A stretch of DNA of 64,000 nt, taken from the NCBI RefSeq assembly GCF_041624475.1, contig NZ_JBFJUX010000008.1, positions 86,145 through 150,144 of the forward strand. The letters run 5' to 3'. The notes beneath the pieces were generated by a model that saw only the letters and a list, made by a program, of their open reading frames with translations, searched no databases and was not told where the DNA came from. Below, in pieces: positions 41,330 through 49,290 of this stretch. The DNA comes from Litorivivens sp041624475 (GTDB taxonomy: Bacteria; Pseudomonadota; Gammaproteobacteria; Pseudomonadales; Spongiibacteraceae). Every line of letters begins with the position of its first letter. The stretch's first letter is position 1. The translations under genes were made by a program, and so were the position numbers.

Positions 41330-41515
41330 ATGATTGACAAAAAACTGCTGGAAATCCTGGTGTGCCCCGTCAGCAAGGCGCCTCTGGAATACAACGAAGA
41401 GCGCGATGAGCTGATCTGCAAGGCCAGCGGTTTGGCCTACCCGGTGCGCGACGGTATTCCGGTGATGCTGGAGTCGGAAGCCCGGCAGCTGACGGCGGAT
41501 GAAAAACTTGGCTGA
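41330..41515 (+). CDS. Trm112-family small protein (YcaR-like)
   Basis: This 61-residue Trm112/UPF0434 protein starts MIDKKLLEILVCPVSKAPLEY and has the conserved core GLAYPVRDGIPVML. One cysteine of the usual zinc ribbon is present in each half (LVCPVS, LICKAS), so metal binding is uncertain. In bacteria the family is of unclear function and often follows lpxK; here it follows an M23 peptidase by 24 bases, so co-transcription is likely. Confidence 0.9.
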   Translation: MIDKKLLEILVCPVSKAPLEYNEERDELICKASGLAYPVRDGIPVMLESEARQLTADEKLG

Positions 41516-41595
41516 AAGCCACAAATAGCAAGGGCTGCAGACGATACAAGCGCCGCAGCTTCCGCTATACTTCCCACCCTTTGAATGACCAGATG

Positions 41596-41633
41596 CCCGT
41601 CGGGCGATGTAACATCGCTATCGGCGGGTTTTT
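41596..41633 (+). terminator. Probable terminator before alaS
   Basis: A long stem CCCGTCG...CGGCGGG with an inner perfect arm (GCGATGT / ACATCGC) is followed by TTTTT. It lies in the gap between the Trm112 gene and alaS, only 37 bases from the alaS start, so an attenuation role is also possible. Confidence 0.65.
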
Positions 41634-41669
41634 GGTATCTAACTTTGTGTTTTAAAAACGGGATTCTGA

Positions 41670-44261
41670 ATGAAGAGCGCTGAAATTCGCGACGCCTTTC
41701 TGAAGTACTTCGAGAGCAAGGGCCACACGCCTGTGGACAGCAGTTCCCTGGTGCCGGGCAACGACCCGACTCTGCTGTTTACCAATGCGGGCATGGTTCA
41801 GTTCAAGGATGTTTTTCTGGGCGATGATCAGCGTCCCTATTCCCGGGCAGCCAGCTCCCAGCGCTGCGTGCGCGCCGGCGGCAAGCACAATGACCTGGAA
41901 AATGTTGGCTATACCGCGCGCCACCACACCTTTTTTGAAATGCTCGGCAATTTCAGCTTTGGTGATTATTTCAAGCGCGAAGCCATCCAGTTTGCCTGGG
42001 AGCTGCTGACCGACGTCTTCAAGCTGCCACCGGAAAAGCTCTGGGTGACGGTGCATGTGTCCGACGACGAGGCCGCCGATATCTGGCTGAAGGAAATGGG
42101 CGTTTCGCCCGAGCGTTTTTCCCGTCTGGATGAAGACAACTTTTGGCAGATGGGCGATACCGGCCCCTGCGGCCCCAGCTCCGAGATTTTTTACGATCAC
42201 GGCGCGGATGTGTTTGGCGGCCCGCCCGGCAGCCCCGATGATGACGGCGACCGTTATATCGAAATCTGGAACCTGGTGTTCATGCAGTACAACCGCGATG
42301 CCAGCGGTGAACTCACGCCCCTGCCCAACCCCTCCATCGATACCGGTATGGGACTTGAGCGTATTGCGGCTGTTTTGCAGGGTGTTCACAGCAACTACGA
42401 AATTGACCTGTTTCAGAACCTGATCAACGCAACGGCCGAGGTGATCGATACCCGCGACCTGGAGAACAAATCTCTGCGCGTGGTGGCGGACCATATCCGC
42501 TCCTGTGCCTTTCTGATCAGCGATGGCGTGATGCCCTCGAATGAAGGTCGGGGCTATGTGCTGCGCCGTATTATTCGCCGCGCTGTGCGTCACGGTGACA
42601 AGCTGGGCGCCCAAGGCCCCTTCTTTCACAAGCTGGTGGCACCGCTAGCCAAAGAGATGGGTGACGCCTATCCCGAGCTGGTAAAAGGCCAGGCTCGCAT
42701 TGAAAAAGCCCTGCTGAACGAAGAAGAGCAGTTTGCCAAAACCCTGGACCAGGGCATGCGCATTCTCGAACAGGATCTTGCAGAGCTAAGCGGTAGCGTT
42801 ATTCCCGGCGAAACGGTGTTCCGGCTTTACGATACCTACGGCTTCCCGGTGGATTTAACCGCTGATATTGCGCGCGAAAAAGAACTGACGTTGGACATGG
42901 AAGGCTTTGAGGCCTGCATGCAGCAACAGCGCGAGCGCGCCCGCGCCGCGAGTTCTTTTAAAATGGCGGCCGGTGAAAAGCTGGATCTGAAGGGCGAAAC
43001 CACCTTTTGCGGCTACGACTCACTGGTCGGTGACGCCAAGATTGTCGCGCTGTTTATGGACGGCGACGCTGTCGACAAGCTCAGCGAGGGCGAGCAGGGC
43101 ATTGTGGTGCTCGACAAGACGCCGTTTTACGCCGAATCCGGCGGTCAGGTGGGCGACGCGGGTCTGATCACTCATGGCAATACCCGTTTCGAAGTCCTCG
43201 ATACCCAGAAAAACGGCGACCACCATCTGCATCATGGCAGCATCGCCAGTGGCAGTCTAAAGGTGGGCGACAGTGTCAGTGCCGAAGTCAAAGCCGATAT
43301 CCGGCAGGCGACAGCCCTGAATCACTCCGCCACCCACCTGATGCACGCGGCCCTGCGCAAGGTGCTGGGTGATCATGTGGCGCAGAAAGGCTCGCTGGTG
43401 AATGCCGAGCGGCTGCGCTTTGATTTTTCCCACCCTGAAGCGGTGACTGCGGAGCAGCTGGCGGAGATCGAGGCTTTGGTCAATGCCGAGGTGCGCCGCA
43501 ATACCGCCGTTGAAACCCGGGTGATGGATATCGACAGCGCCAAACAGGCCGGTGCCATGATGCTGTTTGGCGAAAAGTACGGCGACGAAGTTCGCGTATT
43601 GAGCATGGGCGAGGGCTTTTCGGTTGAGCTCTGTGGCGGCACTCACGTGGCGCGCACCGGCGATATCGGCCTGTTCCGAATAACCGCAGAATACGGTGTG
43701 GCATCCGGCGTGCGCCGCATTGAGGCGGTGACTGGGGAGGGCGCGCTGGCAGACATGAAGGCCGACCAGCAGCAGCTGGGCAGTGCCATGGCGGCTATCA
43801 AGGCGACACCGGAGAATTTCGGCAGCAAGCTGAACCAGCTGGTCAGCACCAATCGCGAACTGCAAAAGGAAGTTGACCGCCTGAAAGCCAAACTGGCAAC
43901 CGCCGGCAGCCGCGATCTGACTGCTGACGCTATTGAAGTTAATGGCGTGAAGGTTCTGGCGGTGAAGATTGAAGGCGCCGATGCCAAATCCCTGCGCGAC
44001 AGCATGGATCAGCTGAAAAACAAGCTGCAATCCGGCGTGCTGTTGCTGGCCGCCGAAAGCGAGGGCAAGGTGGCGCTGGCTGCAGGTGTGACAAAAGACC
44101 TGACGGATCGCTTCAAGGCCGGTGAGCTGATGAAGCAGGCGGCCCAGGCCGTTGGCGGCAAAGGCGGTGGCCGTCCCGATATGGCTCAGGGCGGCGGTGA
44201 CCAGCCCGAAAATATTGATAAGGCTCTGGCCCTCGCGGCCGAGTACGTTAGTGGTAAGTAG
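41670..44261 (+). CDS. alaS: Alanyl-tRNA synthetase
   Basis: This 863-residue class II synthetase charges tRNA-Ala. The N-terminal catalytic core is complete (motif 1 region FTNAGMVQFKDVFLG, motif 2 QRCVRAGGKHNDLENVG, motif 3 GLERIAAVLQG). The editing domain has HSATHLMHAALR and CGGTHVARTGDIG as zinc-binding histidines and cysteine. The C-Ala/DHHA1 region ends KGGGRPDMAQGGGDQPENID. Length and order are normal. The order alaS-lysC-csrA-tRNA-Ser is conserved in gammaproteobacteria. Confidence 0.98.
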   Translation: MKSAEIRDAFLKYFESKGHTPVDSSSLVPGNDPTLLFTNAGMVQFKDVFLGDDQRPYSRAASSQRCVRAGGKHNDLENVGYTARHHTFFEMLGNFSFGDYFKREAIQFAWELLTDVFKLPPEKLWVTVHVSDDEAADIWLKEMGVSPERFSRLDEDNFWQMGDTGPCGPSSEIFYDHGADVFGGPPGSPDDDGDRYIEIWNLVFMQYNRDASGELTPLPNPSIDTGMGLERIAAVLQGVHSNYEIDLFQNLINATAEVIDTRDLENKSLRVVADHIRSCAFLISDGVMPSNEGRGYVLRRIIRRAVRHGDKLGAQGPFFHKLVAPLAKEMGDAYPELVKGQARIEKALLNEEEQFAKTLDQGMRILEQDLAELSGSVIPGETVFRLYDTYGFPVDLTADIAREKELTLDMEGFEACMQQQRERARAASSFKMAAGEKLDLKGETTFCGYDSLVGDAKIVALFMDGDAVDKLSEGEQGIVVLDKTPFYAESGGQVGDAGLITHGNTRFEVLDTQKNGDHHLHHGSIASGSLKVGDSVSAEVKADIRQATALNHSATHLMHAALRKVLGDHVAQKGSLVNAERLRFDFSHPEAVTAEQLAEIEALVNAEVRRNTAVETRVMDIDSAKQAGAMMLFGEKYGDEVRVLSMGEGFSVELCGGTHVARTGDIGLFRITAEYGVASGVRRIEAVTGEGALADMKADQQQLGSAMAAIKATPENFGSKLNQLVSTNRELQKEVDRLKAKLATAGSRDLTADAIEVNGVKVLAVKIEGADAKSLRDSMDQLKNKLQSGVLLLAAESEGKVALAAGVTKDLTDRFKAGELMKQAAQAVGGKGGGRPDMAQGGGDQPENIDKALALAAEYVSGK

Positions 44262-44291
44262 GCCAAAAGCCCGTTAGTTGGAATAACAGAA

Positions 44292-45518
44292 ATGAGTCTG
44301 ATAGTTCAAAAGTTTGGTGGCACCTCGGTGGGCTCGGTAGAGCGCATTCAGTCTGTCGCCGAAAAGGTCGGTAAGTTCCGGGCGGAAGGTCACGATATTG
44401 TGGTGGTGGTATCGGCCATGAGTGGTGAAACCAATCGCCTGATTGATCTGGCCAGGCAGATCAGCAAGCGGCCCAATCCGCGAGAAATGGATGTGCTGGT
44501 GTCGACGGGTGAGCAGGTGACCATCGCGCTGCTCAGTATGGCGCTGGAGGAACGCGGCCTTGAAGCGCGCTCCTACACGGGCGCACAGGTTCGTATTCTG
44601 ACAGACAACGCTTACACGAAAGCGCGGATTCGTGAAATAGACAACGACAATATTCGCGCCGACCTCGCCGCCGGGCGCGTGGTTGTTGTGGCCGGTTTTC
44701 AGGGCGTCGACGAGCTGGGCAATATCACAACCCTGGGGCGTGGTGGTTCGGATACCACTGCAGTGGCCATTGCCGCCGCCCTGAAAGCCGACGAATGTCA
44801 GATCTATACGGATGTGGATGGGGTCTACACCACCGACCCGAGAGTGGTGGAAAATGCGCGTCGTCTCGACCGTATAACCTTTGAAGAAATGCTTGAAATG
44901 GCCAGTTTGGGCTCAAAAGTGCTGCAAATTCGGGCAGTTGAGTTCGCTGGGAAATTCAATGTGCCACTGCGTGTATTGCATAGCTTTCAAGAGGGTCCTG
45001 GAACCCTGATCAGCCTTGAGGAACAATCGGAAATGGAAACACCATCAATTGCTGGCATCGCTTTTAACCGCGACGAGGCCAAACTGACCGTTGTTGGCGT
45101 GCCGGACAGCCCCGGCGTCGCTTCGCAAATCCTCGCTCCGATTGGCGATAACAACATCGAGGTTGATGTTATTGTCCAAAATGTCGGCGAGGACGGAAAA
45201 ACTGATCTAACCTTTACAGTAAACCGTAATGATCTTTCCAAGGCTGAAGGAATTTTGCAGGGGATCGCGAAAACCATCGGTGCCGAACAGGTCAAGACTG
45301 ACGCAAAAATTGTGAAAGTGTCCCTGGTTGGCGTCGGAATGCGCTCCCACGCGGGCATTGCCAGCAAGATGTTCAAAATTCTGGCCGCGGAGGGCATCAA
45401 TATACAGATGATTACGACGTCTGAAATCAAGATCTCTGTAGTGGTTGATGAGAAGTATCTGGAGTTGGCTGTAAGGGCATTACACGATGGCTTTGGGCTG
45501 GACAAAGAACCAGCTTAA
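44292..45518 (+). CDS. lysC: Aspartate kinase
   Basis: This 408-residue monofunctional aspartokinase phosphorylates L-aspartate, the first step to lysine, threonine and methionine. It has the KFGGTSVGS nucleotide motif, the catalytic block GRGGSDTTAVAIAAAL and DGVYTTDPRVV, and two C-terminal ACT domains for feedback control (VVGVPDSPGVASQIL and VSLVGVGMRSHAGIA). It is 30 bases downstream of alaS and 75 bases upstream of csrA. Confidence 0.97.
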   Translation: MSLIVQKFGGTSVGSVERIQSVAEKVGKFRAEGHDIVVVVSAMSGETNRLIDLARQISKRPNPREMDVLVSTGEQVTIALLSMALEERGLEARSYTGAQVRILTDNAYTKARIREIDNDNIRADLAAGRVVVVAGFQGVDELGNITTLGRGGSDTTAVAIAAALKADECQIYTDVDGVYTTDPRVVENARRLDRITFEEMLEMASLGSKVLQIRAVEFAGKFNVPLRVLHSFQEGPGTLISLEEQSEMETPSIAGIAFNRDEAKLTVVGVPDSPGVASQILAPIGDNNIEVDVIVQNVGEDGKTDLTFTVNRNDLSKAEGILQGIAKTIGAEQVKTDAKIVKVSLVGVGMRSHAGIASKMFKILAAEGINIQMITTSEIKISVVVDEKYLELAVRALHDGFGLDKEPA

Positions 45519-45593
45519 TAGTAGTTTGCTGCTCTAACACGCCAGATTAGTTGCGAAGTACTGCCCAGGGATGGGTAGAGATGGAGAAGCAGC

Positions 45594-45812
45594 ATGCTCA
45601 TTCTTACACGTCGGATTGGCGAAACCCTGATGGTCGGTGACGAAGTCACCGTGACCGTGCTTGGAATAAAGGGCAATCAGGTTCGGATTGGCGTAAATGC
45701 GCCCAATGATGTCGCGGTGCACCGACAGGAAGTCTATGAAAAGATTCAGAAAGAGGCGAATGTCGACCAGTCGGGACTAAAGTCTCAGGCCGCAAATTCT
45801 GGAGGTGATTAG
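45594..45812 (+). CDS. csrA: Carbon storage regulator CsrA
   Basis: This 72-residue RNA-binding regulator is a homodimeric beta protein that binds GGA motifs in mRNA leaders. The family start MLILTRRIGETLMVGD and the RNA-binding segment RIGVNAPNDVAVHRQEVYEKI are intact, including the key R44-equivalent. The last ~10 residues (SQAANSGGD) are variable. AGATGGAGAAGC precedes the ATG. Confidence 0.98.
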   Translation: MLILTRRIGETLMVGDEVTVTVLGIKGNQVRIGVNAPNDVAVHRQEVYEKIQKEANVDQSGLKSQAANSGGD

Positions 45813-45946
45813 CCTCAGTTGTCGCTTTACCCCTTTGCATATTCTCTCAGTGTGTTATCATGCCGCGCGTTTTTGATGTCCAGTAGCTGTTTATTTTTCA
45901 AGCAGTTAGCTGCTAAAGCATCATGAACCTACAATCTGATAGCACG

Positions 45947-46035
45947 GAGAGGTGGCCGAGTGGCTGAAGGCGTGCCCCTGCTAAGGGTATATCTGGGAAA
46001 CTGGATCGAGGGTTCGAATCCCTCCCTCTCCGCCA
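45947..46035 (+). tRNA. tRNA-Ser (GCT)
   Basis: This 89-base class II tRNA has a 7-bp acceptor stem (GGAGAGG / CCTCTCC), encoded 3' CCA, anticodon GCT in loop CTGCTAA, a long variable arm, and the T-loop GGTTCGAATCC. It reads AGC/AGU codons. It lies in its conserved place after csrA and is followed by a perfect terminator. Confidence 0.97.
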
Positions 46036-46040
46036 TACAC

Positions 46041-46069
46041 AAAAAACCCGGCTTTACGCCGGGTTTTTT
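46041..46069 (+). terminator. tRNA-Ser terminator
   Basis: AAAAAACCCGGC / GCCGGGTTTTTT perfect stem with loop TTTAC, directly after the tRNA CCA end. Confidence 0.93.
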
Positions 46070-46291
46070 GTGTATGGCGGAGAGGGTTTGCGAGAGAACC
46101 CTTCGGTTCGACAAAACGCGACAATAGACAGCGTTTTGCACAAGCGGCTGCAAGCCGCGCCGCCCGAAGGGTCAGAACAGCCCAAAGGCTGTTCTGATGC
46201 ATCCCTCTCTGCCGGATACTGCCTGAGCCCTAACAAGGCTCTGCCCGGCTTTACGCCGGGTTTTTTGCGTATGGCGGAGAGGGTTTGCGAG
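46047..46291 (+). repeat. Duplicated 48-base terminator/tail segment behind tRNA-Ser
   Basis: The 48 bases at 46,047-46,094 recur at 46,244-46,291 with a single visible difference (TGTGT versus TGCGT). The copy includes the terminator stem CCCGGC..GCCGGG and the tail GTATGGCGGAGAGGGTTTGCGAG (both parts shown in short). Just before the second copy, CATCCCTCTCTGCC resembles a degenerate tRNA-Ser 3' end. The simplest reading is a past duplication or excision of a tRNA-linked segment. Confidence 0.7.
46244..46266 (+). terminator. Second copy of the tRNA-Ser terminator
   Basis: Stem CCCGGC / GCCGGG followed by TTTTTT, part of the 48-base duplication. Confidence 0.75.
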
Positions 46292-46733
46292 GAAGAAGCC
46301 TTCGGTCAGACACATCCCGCCCGGCCAGTTTCCCCCTAAACCAATAATCTCTGTCCTCTGTCATCTATACCTGCGCGTCGCGCCACTCCCTCCCAGTCTC
46401 TACTCCATCCCATAATTGGGTTAACGCCCCATATCCAAACAGTTGTCTTAGTCCGAATGGATTATCCCCGCTGCTGGCGAAAAGCCAAGTTTGGGTCTAA
46501 GTTTGGAGATTAATGGATAAAAAACAACAGCTTGCTACCTGTTGTTTTGTGCAGACTGCCAAGAGTGCTAGGTATATACCCCTATAGGTTAAACAAACTT
46601 GGCAGAAGACCATAATAATGGTCTATAACTATTTGAAAGGATTAAAGGCTGTAGTGGTGCCAGCTATTCTGCTCCGGGGGGAGACGAAGCGCTGGCACGT
46701 AATTTGTATTTCATTGGCTCTAGGAGCAGAAGC
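46292..46733. other. Non-coding region upstream of the first TonB receptor
   Basis: About 440 bases without a gene. It contains a perfect hairpin AAAACAACAG / CTGTTGTTTT at 46,521-46,548 (terminator-like in either direction) and the receptor's ribosome site TAGGAG at 46,721-46,726. The receptor promoter should lie between 46,549 and 46,720. Confidence 0.55.
46521..46548. terminator. Bidirectional hairpin, terminator-like
   Basis: AAAACAACAG-8-CTGTTGTTTT perfect inverted repeat, 185 bases before the TonB receptor start. Confidence 0.6.
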
Positions 46734-49160
46734 ATGATGAAAAATGCCGATTCAAAGGCACTGTCCGTTTTAACCGCAGTACTTACCTCCATACCCTTAG
46801 TCTCAATGGCGCAGCCCGCGGATAACCGGTCTGCAGAAATTGAAGAGGTTATTGTTACCGCTCAAAAAGTGGAAGAATCCCTGCAAGATACGCCTGTGTC
46901 CGTATCTGCCTTTGGCGCTGAAGAGCTTTCACAAATAGGTGTCTCCGAGGCCAAAGATGTTGCTAACTTCACCCCCGGATTGACCATGCGTAAGCAGTCG
47001 GCTAGCCAGGATAACTATGCAATCGGTATTCGCAGTGTCTCCTCTGGTGAAACTGCTTTGGCGATTGATCCAACCGTTGGGATTTATCAGGATGGGGTAT
47101 ACATCGCCAGGAGTACTGGGGCTGCATTTGATATTGTTGATCTGCAACGAATAGAGGTTCTTCGTGGTCCACAAGGTACCCTGTTCGGCCGTAACACGAT
47201 TGGCGGCGCTATCAACATTATCACTGCCAAACCAAAAGGCGAGTTTGCCTTTAAGCAGGCACTGACCTACGCCGCGCGAGACAAGCGCGTTTATCACACT
47301 ACGGTAGATACGCCTGCATACGGAAATGTAGCAGCTAAACTGTCTGTGCGTACGAGCAAGCATGACGGTCAGAATGAGAGTATCTACACGGGAGAGCAGT
47401 TAGGTAATGGTGAAGCCCAGGCATTTCGGGCGGCATTCAACTGGGTGCCCAATGAGCTGATGTCTGTCGATTACGTATATGACAAGTCTGACCGGGAAAG
47501 CAATTCAGCAACAACACAGCTAAGTGCAGTGCGCGATATTGTAGGCTCACCCAGTGGCCAGTTTTATGGTGGCTCCTATTATTCAGCGGTTGCTGCCGCC
47601 GCTAGTGAGGATCGCCTAGGGAAACTGTATTTGACCAACTCTGACTCCGATGAGACGGCGTCCGATATCGATGGTCATGCTGTCACTTTTACGTGGGATT
47701 GGTTTGAAAACTCTACAGTCAAGTCGATTTCCAGCTATCGAGAGTGGGACAGTATTTCCAGAGGCACCCAATTCGGCAGTTTTCCTGTCAGTGCTTTTTC
47801 AGTACTTGACGGCAGGGTAAATCCGGCTGCGCCGACACCGGTTCCTGCGGGAACGATGGTGCCGATCTTTGCGGCCCAACGCGATAGCGCACAGCGACAG
47901 TGGTCACAAGAGTTTCAGGTTGTGGGTACATTGATGGATGAGCGTCTGCGCTACAATGTCGGGCTTTACTACTTTGAAGAGCAGGCCAGCGAAACCAATC
48001 CGCAGGAGTTTGTGCTGCCCTTGAAGTTTGCCGCGTATTCCGGTGCTAAGGGAGCCGGAGCTCCTGAAGCGACAGCCGATGCGACCGCAGCGGGAACTCC
48101 GGCGCTAGCGCTTTGGCTTTCTTCGCCATCTTTTGCCTACGCGACAGACAATGCGTCGGCGGCAATCTATGGTCAGTTTACCTATAACCTGATCACAGAC
48201 CTTGATGTCACGTTGGGGTATCGCTATACCTATGACGAGAAGGAAACGGAACTAACCAATGCCTTGGGCGGTTCAGTGCAGACCGTGTCAGATAAGGAAG
48301 ACTGGAAGAACTTCAACCCTAGCTTGATTGTTGATTACCGCTTTAATGACGAAGTAAGTTCATACTTTAAAGTAACTACTGGCTATCGCTCAGGCGGCTA
48401 CAATGTGCGCGCTTCAAGTGTCAGCGACTTCAAAAAGCCTTTTGACGAAGAGAACATTATCTCTTATGAGCTCGGTGTCAAATCTGATTTATTCGATCGA
48501 AAGTTGCGTTTGAACGCTTCGTTCTATCATACCGAGTATGAAGACCGTCAGGTTGCTCAGTTCACCGCTGGTGGTGGTGGTGCCTCTACCAATATCGTGA
48601 ATGCTGGTGAAAACACGGTCGACGGCTTCGAGCTGGAAGCGCTCTACATGCCCTTTATTGGTGCTCGCGTCATTGCCAGCTATGGCTATATTGACGTGGA
48701 CAATGAAGAGTTCATCACGGGTAAAGTCGATCCGGTAACCGCCAAGCCCACTAGCTACCAAGGAAACAACACGGATATTGCTGGCAATGGAGCTTTGGAT
48801 AATGTCTATGCGCCTCAGCATTCAGGCTCTTTGGCGCTAGAGTACACTTTTGCTCCAAAAAGCTGGGGGCAATTAACGTTGCGAGTAGACGGAACATACA
48901 CTGATGAAATCAGTTTCCATCCGCAGTTTAACCTTTTCGATGAATCTGATGAGCATCACCTAGTAAACGCACGAGCCACCCTAACGGAGATTCCGCTGTT
49001 CAAGGAAGGCGATGTCACCATCGCCGCCTGGGGTAAGAATCTGGAAAACAAAGAATATCGTGACTTTGGTATAGACTTTGGCGCCTTAGGCTTTGCCGTC
49101 AATAACTACGGCGAGCTTCGCAGCTGGGGCCTCGATTTTATCTACGAATTCAACCGTTAA
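46734..49160 (+). CDS. TonB-dependent outer-membrane receptor (first of a tandem pair)
   Basis: This receptor is of about 808 residues, with a signal peptide cut near LVSMAQP, a TonB box (IEEVIVTAQKVEESL), a plug domain (IRSVSSGETALAIDPTVGIYQDG, split in the text, and LRGPQGTLFGRNTIGGAINIIT in parts) and a 22-strand-type barrel ending in WGLDFIYEFN. The start ATG at 46,734 has TAGGAG seven bases upstream. It is closely similar to the next receptor, most strikingly in the plug and the C-terminal block NKEYRDFGIDFG, so the two arose by tandem duplication. The substrate is unknown. Confidence 0.94.
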   Translation: MMKNADSKALSVLTAVLTSIPLVSMAQPADNRSAEIEEVIVTAQKVEESLQDTPVSVSAFGAEELSQIGVSEAKDVANFTPGLTMRKQSASQDNYAIGIRSVSSGETALAIDPTVGIYQDGVYIARSTGAAFDIVDLQRIEVLRGPQGTLFGRNTIGGAINIITAKPKGEFAFKQALTYAARDKRVYHTTVDTPAYGNVAAKLSVRTSKHDGQNESIYTGEQLGNGEAQAFRAAFNWVPNELMSVDYVYDKSDRESNSATTQLSAVRDIVGSPSGQFYGGSYYSAVAAAASEDRLGKLYLTNSDSDETASDIDGHAVTFTWDWFENSTVKSISSYREWDSISRGTQFGSFPVSAFSVLDGRVNPAAPTPVPAGTMVPIFAAQRDSAQRQWSQEFQVVGTLMDERLRYNVGLYYFEEQASETNPQEFVLPLKFAAYSGAKGAGAPEATADATAAGTPALALWLSSPSFAYATDNASAAIYGQFTYNLITDLDVTLGYRYTYDEKETELTNALGGSVQTVSDKEDWKNFNPSLIVDYRFNDEVSSYFKVTTGYRSGGYNVRASSVSDFKKPFDEENIISYELGVKSDLFDRKLRLNASFYHTEYEDRQVAQFTAGGGGASTNIVNAGENTVDGFELEALYMPFIGARVIASYGYIDVDNEEFITGKVDPVTAKPTSYQGNNTDIAGNGALDNVYAPQHSGSLALEYTFAPKSWGQLTLRVDGTYTDEISFHPQFNLFDESDEHHLVNARATLTEIPLFKEGDVTIAAWGKNLENKEYRDFGIDFGALGFAVNNYGELRSWGLDFIYEFNR

Positions 49161-49180
49161 GTAGTAATCCACGTAAACCT

Positions 49181-49207
49181 GGCCAGCGTTATGCTGGCCT
49201 TTTTTTT
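49181..49207 (+). terminator. Rho-independent terminator between paired receptors
   Basis: GGCCAGC / GCTGGCC stem, loop GTTAT, followed by TTTTTTTT. It separates the transcripts of the two receptors. Confidence 0.9.
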
Positions 49208-49290
49208 AGTCCACTTCAACGATTTACAAGGCCGAATGCAGCGCTTAGAGTAAGGGTTACAGCACTATAACTATAAAGAAGGTTGTAATC

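Noticed and set aside
40229..41524. 431-codon minus-strand frame across the greB fragment and the M23 gene
   Set aside because: It is a shadow frame; the true minus-strand coding sequence here is the short greB fragment in another frame.
41652..44030. Long minus-strand frames opposite alaS
   Set aside because: Typical antisense frames in a GC-rich gene; no similarity to any protein family.
46070..46339. 89-codon frame behind tRNA-Ser
   Set aside because: It runs through a terminator and the duplicated 48-base segment, and has no ribosome site. It is a frame created by repeats.
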